Part shown: in pieces, positions 1 through 8,273 of the stretch
How positions within the stretch are numbered: the stretch's first letter is position 1
Layout of the letters: each line of letters begins with the position of its first letter
NCBI GenBank assembly: GCA_943331195.2
Contig: CALQKQ020000004.1
Location: 1-25,876 of the forward strand
DNA length: 25,876 nt
Source of the DNA: Akkermansia muciniphila
GTDB taxonomy: Bacteria > Verrucomicrobiota > Verrucomicrobiia > Verrucomicrobiales > V1-33
Reading direction: 5' to 3'
The notes under the pieces: model-generated
Seen by the model: only the letters and a program-made list of their open reading frames with translations
The model's database searches: none
Told to the model about the DNA's origin: nothing
Made by a program: the position numbers and the translations under genes

Positions 1-1
1 G

Positions 2-541
2 AGTGCCTGCAACATGGGCGGCACGGCGGCGGGGGACCACCTGTTGGATGAGCAGCGGACCTTGCCGAGGCTTTTTTCGAACCTGCGGCTGATGTCGTCG
101 CTGGGGATTGTGAGTGCTTCGAGCGGGCGTGGGCTTTGTCACTACGACGAAGCTGGGTACGCCCAGTTGGCGGAGCTGATGAGTCCGTTGGTGGAGCAGG
201 ACCACTATGGTTTGATGCCGGAGCAGGCGATCACGGCTCCTAACTTGGAGCGGGTGCGCTTTGCCAGTGCCGCGCGGGATGAGTTAGTGCTCGACTTTGG
301 CCAAAAGATGGTTTGGCGGGCGGAGCAGGGGAAATACCTCCGGCTTGACGGCGCGGCGGCGGAGATTATCGCGGGGGCGGCGGAGGGCCACTGCTTGAGG
401 CTGCGGCTGAAAGCGCCTACGGAGGCGAAGGTGCTGGGGTATTTGGCGGGAAAGGATTGGGATGGGACGCCGCAGGGGCTGATAGAGGGGGCGAACGGCA
501 TCGCGGCGCTGACTTTCTGCGACGTGGCGATAGGGGAATGA
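2..541 (+). CDS. SASA/sialate O-acetylesterase-like carbohydrate esterase, C-terminal fragment
   Basis: The frame is open to the left edge, so this is the 3' part of a longer gene; the first internal ATG is at 14. The visible part carries the end of an SGNH-like SASA (DUF303) domain: a CHYDEAGY segment (codons from about 137) resembles the His-containing block IV of these esterases, followed by an LVEQDHYG motif. The tail looks like the beta-sandwich that follows SASA domains in Verrucomicrobia and Planctomycetes and ends in the familiar GANGIAALTFCDVAI. Family members remove O-acetyl groups from sialic acids or, more often in these phyla, from plant or algal glycans, and are exported. The catalytic Ser block lies outside the window, so activity cannot be judged. 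The assignment rests on recalled family resemblance of the C-terminus alone. Confidence 0.68.
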   Translation, partial: SACNMGGTAAGDHLLDEQRTLPRLFSNLRLMSSLGIVSASSGRGLCHYDEAGYAQLAELMSPLVEQDHYGLMPEQAITAPNLERVRFASAARDELVLDFGQKMVWRAEQGKYLRLDGAAAEIIAGAAEGHCLRLRLKAPTEAKVLGYLAGKDWDGTPQGLIEGANGIAALTFCDVAIGE

Positions 542-582
542 GGGGGAATGAGCGGGGATTGGAGGGGGGCGGCGGACGCGGG

Positions 583-612
583 GTGGGGCGGAATTCTTTC
601 ACATCGCCCCGC
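583..612 (+). terminator. possible terminator hairpin after the esterase gene
   Basis: GGGGCG (585-590) pairs with CGCCCC (605-610). G583-C612 and a T584-G611 wobble extend the stem, and the loop is about 14 nt. An AT-richer stretch (AGATTGATTATTT, about 613-625) follows rather than a clean T run. It lies 41 nt after the esterase stop and before the next gene's ribosome site. The long loop makes this only a tentative terminator. Confidence 0.3.
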
Positions 613-659
613 AGATTGATTATTTGCACAAGGGCTGAGAGCGTGCTTGGAGAGGGGTT

Positions 660-3308
660 ATGATCCAGCCTCTTTCTTTTCTTTTGGCCTTGGTGGCAGC
701 GGCCTCGGCGGCGGTGCCGACTCCTCCTGACTTTCGTTTTAAAACGGAAGTCTTGGCCAAGGGGATGACGCAGCCGATGCACTTGCAGCGACTGGACGAC
801 GGGCGGATTTTCTTTTCGGAGATTGCGGGGAAGATTCGCTTGTTGCGGCCGGGCCAGTCGGAGATTGCGGAGGTGGGATCGGTGGAGGTGACCACGGCCA
901 ACGAAAATGGACTGCTCGGGATGGCTTTGGACCCCCAGTTTGCCAGCAATGGCTGGATTTACCTGCTGCATTCTCCTAACGACTACCCGGGGCAGATTTT
1001 GAGCCGCTTTACCATTGTGGGGGAGAAGATGGATCCTGCTAGCCGCAAGGATTTGCTGAAGTGGGAAGAGCAGCGCTTGGAATGTTGTCACCACGCCGGG
1101 ACGATGCGCTTTGGTCCGGATGGCTGCCTGTTTATGTCCACGGGGGACAACACGCATCCGTTTGGGGATTCCGACAGCTATGCGCCGCTGGACGAGCGGC
1201 CCAACCGGGGGCCCTGGGATGCCCAGAAGTCTTCGGGGAACACCAATGATTTGCGGGGCAAGATCTTGCGCATCCGTCCCACGGCGGAGGGCGGCTATAC
1301 GATTCCCGAGGGTAACCTTTTCAAGCCGGGCACGCCCCTGACCAAACCGGAAATCTATGGGATGGGCTTCCGCAACCCGTGGCGCTTCAACGTCGATTCG
1401 AAGACGGGGTTTGTGTATAGCGGCGACGTCGGGCCCGACGCGGGCGGCCCCAATGCGACGCGCGGGCCGCGCGGCTCCGACACCGTCAACCAGGTGCGCC
1501 ACGCGGGGAACTATGGCTGGCCGTATGTGCGGGGCGGCGAGGCCTACTTTGAATTTGACTTTCAAACGCGCACGCCGGGTCCGATTTACGATCCGCTGAA
1601 GCCGATCAACATCAGTCCTAACAACACAGGAGCCAAGGAATTGCCGCCGGTGCAAAATCCCCTGGTGTGGTATCCTAGTGGGGGATCGGATCGTTTTCCG
1701 GAGTTGGGATCGGGGGGGCGGACGGCCTGTGCGGGGCCGGTATTTCATTTTTCGGAGCGGTTCCGGGAGACGGGTGGTTTTCCTGAGGTGTTCGACAATT
1801 GTTTAGTGATCTATGATTGGCAGCGGCCGTTCCAGCATTGGGTGCGCTTGGATGGGGATTCCAAGATGGTGGAGATTTTACCTTTTACGCAGGCGCTGCG
1901 ATTTGCCCAAGGCAAGGACGACGGCAGTGGGCGGATGCAAATCAAGCGGCCGATCGACATGACCTTTGGATCGGATGGGGCGCTTTATTTATTAGATTAC
2001 GGCGAGACCTGGGGGGTGAATGCGGATGCCAAGTTGGTGCGGGTTTCCTATCAATGGGGGAACTTGGCGCCGGAGGCCAAGTTGGCGGCGCGGCCGACGG
2101 CGGGGCGGGAGCCGCTCACGATTCGTTTGAGCAGTGCGGGCTCGTCGGATCGGGATGGCGATGCCTTGACTTGTGAGTGGCGGCTGCATCCTGGGGACAA
2201 GTTGCTGGGGACGGATCGGGAGATGGAAGTGGTGCTGGCGGAGCCAGGGGCATTTACGATTGAGCTGCGCCTAGCGGATGGGAAGGGCGGAGTGGCTACG
2301 GCGAATGTGCCGGTGACGGTGGGCAATGCGCCGCCGCAGGTGGCGTTTGAGAAGCCGCAGCCGGGGGATTTCTTTAGTCCGGGGCAGAAGGTGGCCTGGA
2401 AGGTGAAGGTGAGCGACGCGGAGGACGGGGAGTCGGCGGCGCAGGCGGATGCTTTTGGGGCGCGCACCTTGGTGAGCACGACCTGGCAGAAGGGCGGGGT
2501 GGCGGATTTGCCGCCTGGCCTAACGTTGATGAAGCAGAGCGACTGTTTTAACTGCCACGCGGTGGAGCAGAAGATTGTGGGTCCGGCGCTATTGGACATT
2601 GCCAATAAATACCGCGGTCAGCCGGGGGCGCAGGAGGTTAGTGTGGGGCGCGTGCGGCGCGGCTCGGCGAATGTGTGGAGTCCGCTGCCGATGTTGCCGC
2701 ATCCGCAGCACAGCGACGACGAGCTTAACCAGATGGTGAGTTATATTTATAGCTTGCAGGCGGGGCAGGTGGGGCTGGGCTTGACGCGGGCCTTGGCGGG
2801 CGAATCGACCGCTCCGGAGGATCCGGAAATCAGCAGTGCGACGTTTGACGCGAGTTTTACGGATGCGGGTCGGGGGACGGTTCCGGCGATTGTGGGGCAG
2901 GCGCAGGTGCGGTTGCGCTCGCGTCGCCTGGAGGCGGAAGGGGCGGAGGCGATTAAGGGGGCGGCAGTGTTGCCCTTTGGGCATGCCTCGGGCAAGAAGG
3001 GCATTGGGAGCATTGGGCACGGGCACCAGTTGAGTTTCCGGGATGTGCCCTTAGACCAGGCGCGGACGATTACTTGCCGAGCAGCTGGGGCGGGCAGCGG
3101 GGGCACGGTGGAAGTCCATGCGGGCACCGCAGAAGGGAAGTTGCTAGGGTCGCTACAGATCGGGCCCACGGGGGACTGGGACAAGTGGGAGGAGACCACG
3201 GTGGCCTTGCCGCCGGGCTTAGGCCGGGGCGACGTGTGCTTGGTTTTCGTCAAGCCGGGGGTGGATGGCGGGATGATGAATCTGGACTGGGTGCGCTTTG
3301 GCGAATAG
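660..3308 (+). CDS. secreted sugar dehydrogenase-like propeller with PKD, cytochrome c and CBM6 domains
   Basis: This 882-residue protein has a signal peptide (about 1-20). A glucose/sorbosone dehydrogenase-type (PQQ-dependent GSDH family) beta-propeller spans about 25-465, with typical motifs such as MYGMGFRNPWRF-like GMGFRNPWRF and NYGWPYVRGGE. A PKD/Ig-like segment (about 468-558) follows. The class I cytochrome c domain (about 613-702) has heme motif CFNCH at 629-633 and a probable axial Met678 in SPLPMLPH. The C-terminus (about 726-882) is CBM6-like, ending NLDWVRFGE. Members of this architecture are thought to oxidise sugars in the periplasm and hand electrons to their own heme; the substrate is not readable. 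The start is supported by GGAGAGG at 649-655, one of only two clear Shine-Dalgarno sites in the window. The gene stands alone, with a hairpin between it and the convergent regulator. Confidence 0.88.
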   Translation: MIQPLSFLLALVAAASAAVPTPPDFRFKTEVLAKGMTQPMHLQRLDDGRIFFSEIAGKIRLLRPGQSEIAEVGSVEVTTANENGLLGMALDPQFASNGWIYLLHSPNDYPGQILSRFTIVGEKMDPASRKDLLKWEEQRLECCHHAGTMRFGPDGCLFMSTGDNTHPFGDSDSYAPLDERPNRGPWDAQKSSGNTNDLRGKILRIRPTAEGGYTIPEGNLFKPGTPLTKPEIYGMGFRNPWRFNVDSKTGFVYSGDVGPDAGGPNATRGPRGSDTVNQVRHAGNYGWPYVRGGEAYFEFDFQTRTPGPIYDPLKPINISPNNTGAKELPPVQNPLVWYPSGGSDRFPELGSGGRTACAGPVFHFSERFRETGGFPEVFDNCLVIYDWQRPFQHWVRLDGDSKMVEILPFTQALRFAQGKDDGSGRMQIKRPIDMTFGSDGALYLLDYGETWGVNADAKLVRVSYQWGNLAPEAKLAARPTAGREPLTIRLSSAGSSDRDGDALTCEWRLHPGDKLLGTDREMEVVLAEPGAFTIELRLADGKGGVATANVPVTVGNAPPQVAFEKPQPGDFFSPGQKVAWKVKVSDAEDGESAAQADAFGARTLVSTTWQKGGVADLPPGLTLMKQSDCFNCHAVEQKIVGPALLDIANKYRGQPGAQEVSVGRVRRGSANVWSPLPMLPHPQHSDDELNQMVSYIYSLQAGQVGLGLTRALAGESTAPEDPEISSATFDASFTDAGRGTVPAIVGQAQVRLRSRRLEAEGAEAIKGAAVLPFGHASGKKGIGSIGHGHQLSFRDVPLDQARTITCRAAGAGSGGTVEVHAGTAEGKLLGSLQIGPTGDWDKWEETTVALPPGLGRGDVCLVFVKPGVDGGMMNLDWVRFGE

Positions 3309-3324
3309 GGTGCTAGGGGCATTT

Positions 3325-3356
3325 CTCGGCTGGGGGCGCGGTGCCCTCAGGCCGAG
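3325..3356. terminator. bidirectional terminator-like hairpin between convergent genes
   Basis: CTCGGC (3325-3330) pairs with GCCGAG (3351-3356). The inner arms 3331-3337 and 3343-3349 add seven pairs (one G-T wobble), with a single bulged G at 3350 and a 5-nt loop (3338-3342). The 13-bp stem starts 17 nt after the stop of the dehydrogenase and overlaps the stop codon of the minus-strand regulator. There is no T tract on either side, so it may act as an RNA 3'-end stabiliser or a Rho-type block rather than an intrinsic terminator. Confidence 0.5.
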
Positions 3357-4429
3357 GGGTGCGGGGGAGCCACGGTCTGGGCGGGGATGAATTTGACGGG
3401 AATGGTGACAGATTCGAGGTCGCGCTGACCTTTGGCGAGGTCGGCGGCCCAGCGGCTGATGCGGCGGACGAGGAGGTTTTGGTTGGTGCTGAAGTGTGAT
3501 AGGGCGGGGAGGTGCCAAGCTAGCTGGGCATCGCAGCTCCAGCTGGTGATGGAGACGTCTTCGGGGACGCGGAGGTTGCGGCGGGCGAGGAAGGAGAGGA
3601 GGCCGACGGTCCATTTGGACTTGAGGAGGAGGAAGGCGGTCGGCGGGGTCATGCGGAACATTTCGGTGAGGAGGGCCTCTAAGCCTTGGGGGGATTCGTC
3701 CCAGAGGGGCGCGTTGTAGTCGCTAGGGGCGATGCCGTGGCTAGCGAGTTCGGCTTGGAAATATTTTAAGAAGTTGTTTTTGGGATGCTGCCAATGGCGG
3801 GGCGCGAGGAGGACGATGCGGCGGTGTCCTAGGCGGACGAGGTGGCGCGCCGCTTCGAGATAGGCGGGCAGGGAGAGGGATCCGACGCTAGCAAGGGGCA
3901 AGCCGAGGCAGGCTCCGCCGAGGGCGAGGCAGGGGAGGGGGCTGGTGCTGCACCAGCGGAGGAGTTCGGCGCTGCCAGCGAGGACGATCCAGCCGTCGGC
4001 TTGGGTTTCTTCGAATTGGCGGAGGATGCGGGGGAGTGCGTCTTTGAGTTCGTGGAGGCTTTTGCGGGCGATGAAGCAGGTGTGGCCTTGGGCTTCCATG
4101 GCGCGGAGGATTTCGAGGATGAGGGTTTGTTGGTCGGGGTCCTCGTCGGCGAGGTGTTCGCGCAGCAGCAAGCCGATGCGCAGTTGGCGATTGGGAGTGG
4201 CGCGGTCGGGAGGGGCAACGTGGCGGCTGCGGCCGCGTCCGCCGGCGGCGAGGAGGCCTTCGGTTTCGAGGAGGCGCAGGGCGGCCCGCAGGGTTTGGCG
4301 GGAAACGGCGCATTCTTGGGCGAGGCGGAGGACTCCGGGAAGCTTGTGGCCCCAGCGTCCGCTGAGGAGGTCGGCGCGCAGTTGGGCGGCGGTTTGTTCG
4401 GCGAGGGAGAGGCGGCGGACCGAGGGCAT
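3347..4429 (-). CDS. GntR-type regulator with LacI-like sugar-sensing domain (AraR-like architecture)
   Basis: The product has 360 residues. Residues about 5-70 form a GntR winged helix (LPGVLRLAQECAVSRQTLRA recognition region, then LETEGLL and a Gly-rich wing). Residues about 80-350 form a periplasmic-binding-protein fold as in LacI/GalR sensors, with the typical RHLVRLGHRRIVLL and LRVPEDVSI segments. This fusion is known from Bacillus AraR and is very common in Verrucomicrobiota; such proteins bind operators and release on sugar binding. It is transcribed away from the unknown secreted gene at 4536, so that gene and itself are the natural targets. The leader upstream of the ATG is pyrimidine-rich with no Shine-Dalgarno. 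It is paralogous in layout to the regulator at 8274. The effector sugar cannot be deduced. Confidence 0.9.
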   Translation of the reverse strand: MPSVRRLSLAEQTAAQLRADLLSGRWGHKLPGVLRLAQECAVSRQTLRAALRLLETEGLLAAGGRGRSRHVAPPDRATPNRQLRIGLLLREHLADEDPDQQTLILEILRAMEAQGHTCFIARKSLHELKDALPRILRQFEETQADGWIVLAGSAELLRWCSTSPLPCLALGGACLGLPLASVGSLSLPAYLEAARHLVRLGHRRIVLLAPRHWQHPKNNFLKYFQAELASHGIAPSDYNAPLWDESPQGLEALLTEMFRMTPPTAFLLLKSKWTVGLLSFLARRNLRVPEDVSITSWSCDAQLAWHLPALSHFSTNQNLLVRRISRWAADLAKGQRDLESVTIPVKFIPAQTVAPPHPSA

Positions 4430-4453
4430 AGGACAGAGTGTGGCCGGGTTTGC

Positions 4454-4491
4454 GGCGCGGTGTCAAAAGCAAAGCCCTGCGGGGCCGCGCC
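4454..4491. promoter_or_regulatory. inverted repeat in the divergent regulator/secreted-gene spacer (candidate operator)
   Basis: GGCGCGG (4454-4460) and CCGCGCC (4485-4491) are perfect inverted copies, with centres 31 bp apart, about three helical turns. They sit in the 106-nt spacer between the divergent genes. A TTGACA occurs on the minus strand at 4466-4461 inside the repeat, but no convincing -10 goes with it. The position fits an autoregulatory operator; GC-rich background makes chance occurrence possible. Confidence 0.3.
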
Positions 4492-4535
4492 ATAAAGAGG
4501 TAGCGTTGCGGAAAAACTGATGGGAGGCTGTGGGC

Positions 4536-5498
4536 ATGGAGTGGCGCAGGTTTTTCTCAATAACAGTTAGTTTGGTGGGGGCCTTCGCCTGGAAGGGCGC
4601 GGCAGTGGGGGAGGGGCCTACCCCGGCGGTCGCGGCGGCAGGGCGCGCGCGGCAGTTGATCCGCGATCCCCATTTTCGTGAGGGCTTTCGTTTGATCGAT
4701 CCCGTGCCGGGCCAGCGCAAGGTGTATGGGCGCTTGGGGTCGGCTCCTGGCGGGGCGGCTCCGGCTTGGGATTTGGACCAATGGTCGAGTCGCTTTCCAC
4801 TGGCGGAGGCGGCGGCGGGGCTGGGGCAGCGGCGCTGGTCGAATGCGGGCAAGGCGGTGGAGTTGGGCGGGCCGGAAGGGGTGGATCTGACGCTGTCGGT
4901 GGAGGCGGCGGCGGAATATGGGGCGGAGGCCCGCAAGGTGGGGGAGCCTTGGGTGCACCTTCTCGCGGAGCAGGCCTTTGTCCGGCCACCCTCCCTAGCG
5001 AATTTAACTTCGCTGCGTTTTCACCTGGAGGCGCACTTGGTCAAGGCGCGCTTGCACCGCAGCGCTGATTATTCGCCGGAGCGGCACGCGGCGCAGTTTC
5101 AATGCTTTTTGATGGTGCAGAACACGCGCTTGGGCTCGCCGGGGTTTGGCAAACTGTTGTGGTTTGGGATTCCGATTTACGATGACCGATCGCGGTTTCC
5201 CCCGGCCTACCGGGCCCAGGATTTTGGGGGCACGGCGATGTTCATCGACACGCCTGGGGGCGAGGTTTTCACGGCGGACAGTGTGCACGATGGAGGGTGG
5301 GTGGTAGTGGATCGGGAATTGAAGCCGCTGCTAGAATCCGCCTGCGAGGCGGCCTGGGCGGCGGGGTTTCTGCTCGAATCGCGGGACTGGGGGGACTATC
5401 GGATCACGGGGATGAATCTGGGTTGGGAGGTGCCGGGGCGTTTTGAGGTGAGCATGGAGGTGCGGGGGCTGAGCTTGGAGGCGGTGGAGCAGCCCTGA
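4536..5498 (+). CDS. secreted protein of unknown function
   Basis: I do not recognise a family. Starting at ATG 4536 gives 320 residues. GGGAGG at 4522-4527 is well spaced for this ATG, while the GTG at 4530 that would add two codons is too close. The N-terminus (MEWRRFFSITVSLVGAFAW) looks like a signal peptide with cleavage near residue 25. The rest has no membrane segment and no cysteine heme motif; it reads as a mostly beta protein with aromatic-rich stretches (KLLWFGIPIYDDRSRFPPAY, around residues 205-225), compatible with a carbohydrate-active or lectin-like fold, but that is a guess. Because it diverges from a sugar-sensing regulator across 106 nt, it is probably that regulator's target. 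Codon usage matches neighbouring genes. Confidence 0.75.
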   Translation: MEWRRFFSITVSLVGAFAWKGAAVGEGPTPAVAAAGRARQLIRDPHFREGFRLIDPVPGQRKVYGRLGSAPGGAAPAWDLDQWSSRFPLAEAAAGLGQRRWSNAGKAVELGGPEGVDLTLSVEAAAEYGAEARKVGEPWVHLLAEQAFVRPPSLANLTSLRFHLEAHLVKARLHRSADYSPERHAAQFQCFLMVQNTRLGSPGFGKLLWFGIPIYDDRSRFPPAYRAQDFGGTAMFIDTPGGEVFTADSVHDGGWVVVDRELKPLLESACEAAWAAGFLLESRDWGDYRITGMNLGWEVPGRFEVSMEVRGLSLEAVEQP

Positions 5499-5500
5499 GG

Positions 5501-5520
5501 GCGGGCGAGGGCGGGCGAGG
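5501..5520 (+). repeat. 10-bp perfect tandem duplication
   Basis: GCGGGCGAGG is repeated twice head to tail immediately after the stop codon of the unknown secreted gene. It is probably a replication-slippage product without function. Confidence 0.7.
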
Positions 5521-5614
5521 AAGCTGTGGCAAACTAGACCACAAATTGTCCCACTGCTGCGCGCGAAAAGGCTCGTTGGGGGGGCGGTGGTGTGGCAATG
5601 AAATACGGTTTATC

Positions 5615-5622
5615 CTTATAAG
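5615..5622 (+). promoter_or_regulatory. AT-rich island with possible -10 element for the 5712 gene
   Basis: Within a GC-rich spacer, 5601-5630 is strikingly AT-rich and contains the 8-bp palindrome CTTATAAG. TATAAG at 5617-5622 would serve as a -10 box, giving a start near 5629 and a leader of about 83 nt. No good -35 is found at 16-18 bp spacing, so an activator or a different sigma factor would be needed. Confidence 0.3.
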
Positions 5623-5662
5623 AAAATAAGCACGAGTGCCAGGAGCTGGGCGGCGGGAAAGG

Positions 5663-5706
5663 CGCGCGCGGCAGCTGGCGCGCGAGCTGCTCTTTTCCCT
5701 TTTTTT
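5663..5706 (+). terminator. intrinsic terminator or attenuator just before the 5712 gene
   Basis: GCAGCT (5671-5676) pairs with AGCTGC (5685-5690) across an 8-nt loop. A T-rich run, interrupted by three C, follows at 5691-5706. An alternative stem, 5663-5669 with 5678-5684 (seven G-C pairs), uses the terminator loop and would exclude it. The T run ends only five bases before the ATG at 5712. This could end readthrough from the gene at 4536 or act as a leader attenuator of the dehydrogenase gene. Confidence 0.4.
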
Positions 5707-5711
5707 GCCTG

Positions 5712-8198
5712 ATGACCAAGTTGATCTGTTTTTCGCTGCAAGCTGTGGCTGCCTTATTGGGGGCGGCGGAACCGTTTATTCCGTCGGTGCCCGACCGGCA
5801 GCCGGAGCCGCCGTTTCCGGAGACGCCTGCTGGGGCCGGGGTGACGCTGTTGGTTCCGGGCTTTGTGGTGCGGGAGTTGCCGGTGAAGTTGAGCAATCTC
5901 AACAACATTGAATATGCGGCGGATGGGCGCCTCTTTGCGGGAGGCTATGATGGGCGGTTTCACCTCCTGCGGGACGGGGATGGCGACGGGTTGGAGGAGC
6001 GGGTTGACACCTTTGCGCCAGCGACGAGCGAGAATTATCCCCTGGGTTTGGCGGTCAAAGATGGCGAGCCCTATGCGGTGCTGACGGATGAGGTGGTGCG
6101 GTTTCGCGACCGCGATGGCGACGGGGTGCCGGAGTCGCGGGAAACGGTATACAAGGGTTTCGACGATGCGGAGTTGAGGGCAGCTCCTTACTTGATGCAC
6201 CGGCGGGTGGACAGTTCTATGGCGATCAGTTTTGGTCCGGATGGGGCGCTCTATGTGACGATGGGGAATGCCGCTCCTACCAATGCCTACTGGACGGACC
6301 AGGGGGTGGCCCGCTATGATACGGGGCGGCGGCGCGGTTGCTTGTTGCGCGTTGGGGCGGAGGGGAAGGTGGAGTCGCTGGCCACGGGGCTGCGCTACGT
6401 GATGTCGCTGCAGTGGAATGGGAAGGGCGATTTATTTGGCACCGACCAGGAGGGTGCCACTTGGGTTCCTAACGGTAATCCTTTTGATGAATTGAATCAC
6501 CTTCAGGTGGGGAGGCACTATGGTTTTCCGCCGCAGCATCCCAAGTGGTTGCCGGGGGTGGTGGATGAGCCGGCGCTGTGGAACTATGCGCCGCAGCACC
6601 AGAGCGCATGCGGGTTTCGCTTCAACGGACCGGCGGCGGGGCGGGGGCGCTGCGGACCGGCTTTTTGGGCGGGGGATGCCCTGGTCACGGGGCAGTCGCG
6701 CGGCAAATTGGCGCGCACCACTCTAGCCAAAACTGCGGCGGGCTATGTGGCGCGCAGCGAGACCTTTGCCCGGCTCGGGATGATGCCGGTGGATGTGGCG
6801 ATTTCGCCGCAGGGGGACCTGGTGGTGTGCTGCCACAGCGGGGCTCCGGATTGGGGGAATGGGCCGCAGGGCGAGGGGAAGCTTTTCAAAATTAGTTATC
6901 GGGGCGACCAGGGAACGCCGCCGGTGCTGACTTATCCGGTGAGTCCTAGCACTACGGCGTTGGTGTTCGCCCAGCCTGGGGAGGCGGCGGCCTGGGCGGA
7001 GCGGGCTGGGCAGGCGCGGGTGGAATCGGGGCGCTACGCGGATGCGGCCGACCGCCTGGAGACCTTCCGGCCCGGCTATGCGGTGGTGGAGCGCCAGCAA
7101 AAAGAAGCGGGCCAGGCGGTGGCGGTGGTGGGAGCTAAAGTGAGCGACGATGGCCATAGCGTCTTGCTGGAGACGGCGGAGCGGCGGGTGGCCTGGAGCT
7201 ATGCGCTTTCGGTGCCGCGCGCGGCGGGGGCGTTAGAAGTGGCCCACGATCTCAGTGGGGTGGCGGCTGCTTGGCGGGGCGCGGAGGGGGAGGAATGGCG
7301 CGGTTGGCTGCCGCACCCCGACTTCGCGGCGGCGCGCCACTTTTGCCGCGCCAGTCCGGTGCATGCGGCCCTGTGGAAGCAGTTGGCGACGCCGGGAACC
7401 CTCACTGTGACGGCGCAGTTGAATCCCTGGCAGATGTTGGTTCCGGCGACGCAGCCGGGGGCGCAGCTTGATTATGGGCCTGTCGCCGAGACGGTGACGG
7501 TGAGCTTCGCCAGCGACGCGGCCTTGACGCTGCGGGTGCCCGGTTATGCGGTGGAGCGGATCAGTGGAGCGGAGTCGCGGATTACCCTAACGGGAACCCA
7601 GCAGGGCGAGTGGCGTCCGTTTAGTCTAACTTTAGCCACTCCGGCGCAGCGCTTGGAGGTCTCCTTCACGACCCCGCGCGATGGGCATCGCCGCCCGCTG
7701 GCGGTGGGGCGTTTCCTGGTGCCGTTTGCGGTTCCAGTTGCGCCGGAGGGGGCTCGGCCGGCGATTGCGGAAGTGGCTGGGGCCAATTGGAAGGCGGGCC
7801 ATGCCCTCTTCCTTGGCAAGGCCGCCTGCGCCACTTGCCACCAGTGGCGGGGCGAGGGCGTCGCGGTGGGGCCGGATTTGAGCAACCTGATCCACCGCGA
7901 TTATGCCAGTGTGCTTCACGATATCATGGAACCTAGCGCTGCGATCAATCCTGATGCCATCGGCTATGTGGTCACGTCTCAAGACGGGACCACGACCACG
8001 GGAACCCGAGTGGGGGAGACGTCTGCGGAACTCCTCATCGCCCAGCCGGGCGGGACGGTGGCGCGGCTGCAGAAGGCGGCGGTGGTGAAATCGGAGCCGA
8101 TGTCCCTTTCCCTGATGCCTGCTGGGCTGGAGCAGGTGCTGACCAAGGAGGAACTGCGCGACTTGATGGCCTTTTTGCTTACTTCCGAAATACCCTAG
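5712..8198 (+). CDS. TIGR02604-type membrane-bound dehydrogenase propeller with TIGR02603 heme domain
   Basis: The protein has 828 residues. An N-terminal signal sequence (about 1-19) leads into a beta-propeller (about 45-410) of the putative dehydrogenase family named TIGR02604 for Pirellula and Verrucomicrobium. Two acidic DxDGDG loops, at 88-93 (DGDGDG) and 133-138 (DRDGDG), are probable calcium sites. A beta-rich linker region (about 420-690) precedes the C-terminal heme domain (TIGR02603 type, about 695-828) with CATCH at 706-710, followed by GVAVGPDLSNL and IMEPSAAINPD. It is probably periplasmic, oxidising an alcohol or sugar and passing electrons to its own heme; cofactor and substrate are unknown. 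The ATG follows a T/C-rich stretch, not a Shine-Dalgarno. A regulator follows 75 nt downstream. Confidence 0.87.
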   Translation: MTKLICFSLQAVAALLGAAEPFIPSVPDRQPEPPFPETPAGAGVTLLVPGFVVRELPVKLSNLNNIEYAADGRLFAGGYDGRFHLLRDGDGDGLEERVDTFAPATSENYPLGLAVKDGEPYAVLTDEVVRFRDRDGDGVPESRETVYKGFDDAELRAAPYLMHRRVDSSMAISFGPDGALYVTMGNAAPTNAYWTDQGVARYDTGRRRGCLLRVGAEGKVESLATGLRYVMSLQWNGKGDLFGTDQEGATWVPNGNPFDELNHLQVGRHYGFPPQHPKWLPGVVDEPALWNYAPQHQSACGFRFNGPAAGRGRCGPAFWAGDALVTGQSRGKLARTTLAKTAAGYVARSETFARLGMMPVDVAISPQGDLVVCCHSGAPDWGNGPQGEGKLFKISYRGDQGTPPVLTYPVSPSTTALVFAQPGEAAAWAERAGQARVESGRYADAADRLETFRPGYAVVERQQKEAGQAVAVVGAKVSDDGHSVLLETAERRVAWSYALSVPRAAGALEVAHDLSGVAAAWRGAEGEEWRGWLPHPDFAAARHFCRASPVHAALWKQLATPGTLTVTAQLNPWQMLVPATQPGAQLDYGPVAETVTVSFASDAALTLRVPGYAVERISGAESRITLTGTQQGEWRPFSLTLATPAQRLEVSFTTPRDGHRRPLAVGRFLVPFAVPVAPEGARPAIAEVAGANWKAGHALFLGKAACATCHQWRGEGVAVGPDLSNLIHRDYASVLHDIMEPSAAINPDAIGYVVTSQDGTTTTGTRVGETSAELLIAQPGGTVARLQKAAVVKSEPMSLSLMPAGLEQVLTKEELRDLMAFLLTSEIP

Positions 8199-8273
8199 GA
8201 GCCAACCGGGCCGCCGCCAGAAACATTCTATCATCACCACAAAACCCTAACTATTCATCCCCCCCTCTTGTCG

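Noticed and set aside
1078..1095. Cys-Cys-His-His cluster in the 660 dehydrogenase as a second heme site
   Set aside because: The spacing is not CXXCH; it lies within the propeller and looks like part of that domain.
417..1748. 443-codon open frame on the minus strand
   Set aside because: It is antisense to the well-supported dehydrogenase gene and esterase end; its translation is rich in Arg/Pro with no domain, typical of GC-rich shadow frames.
4461..4466. TTGACA -35 on the minus strand for the regulator
   Set aside because: No acceptable -10 at 16-18 bp spacing, and any start would fall almost on the ATG.
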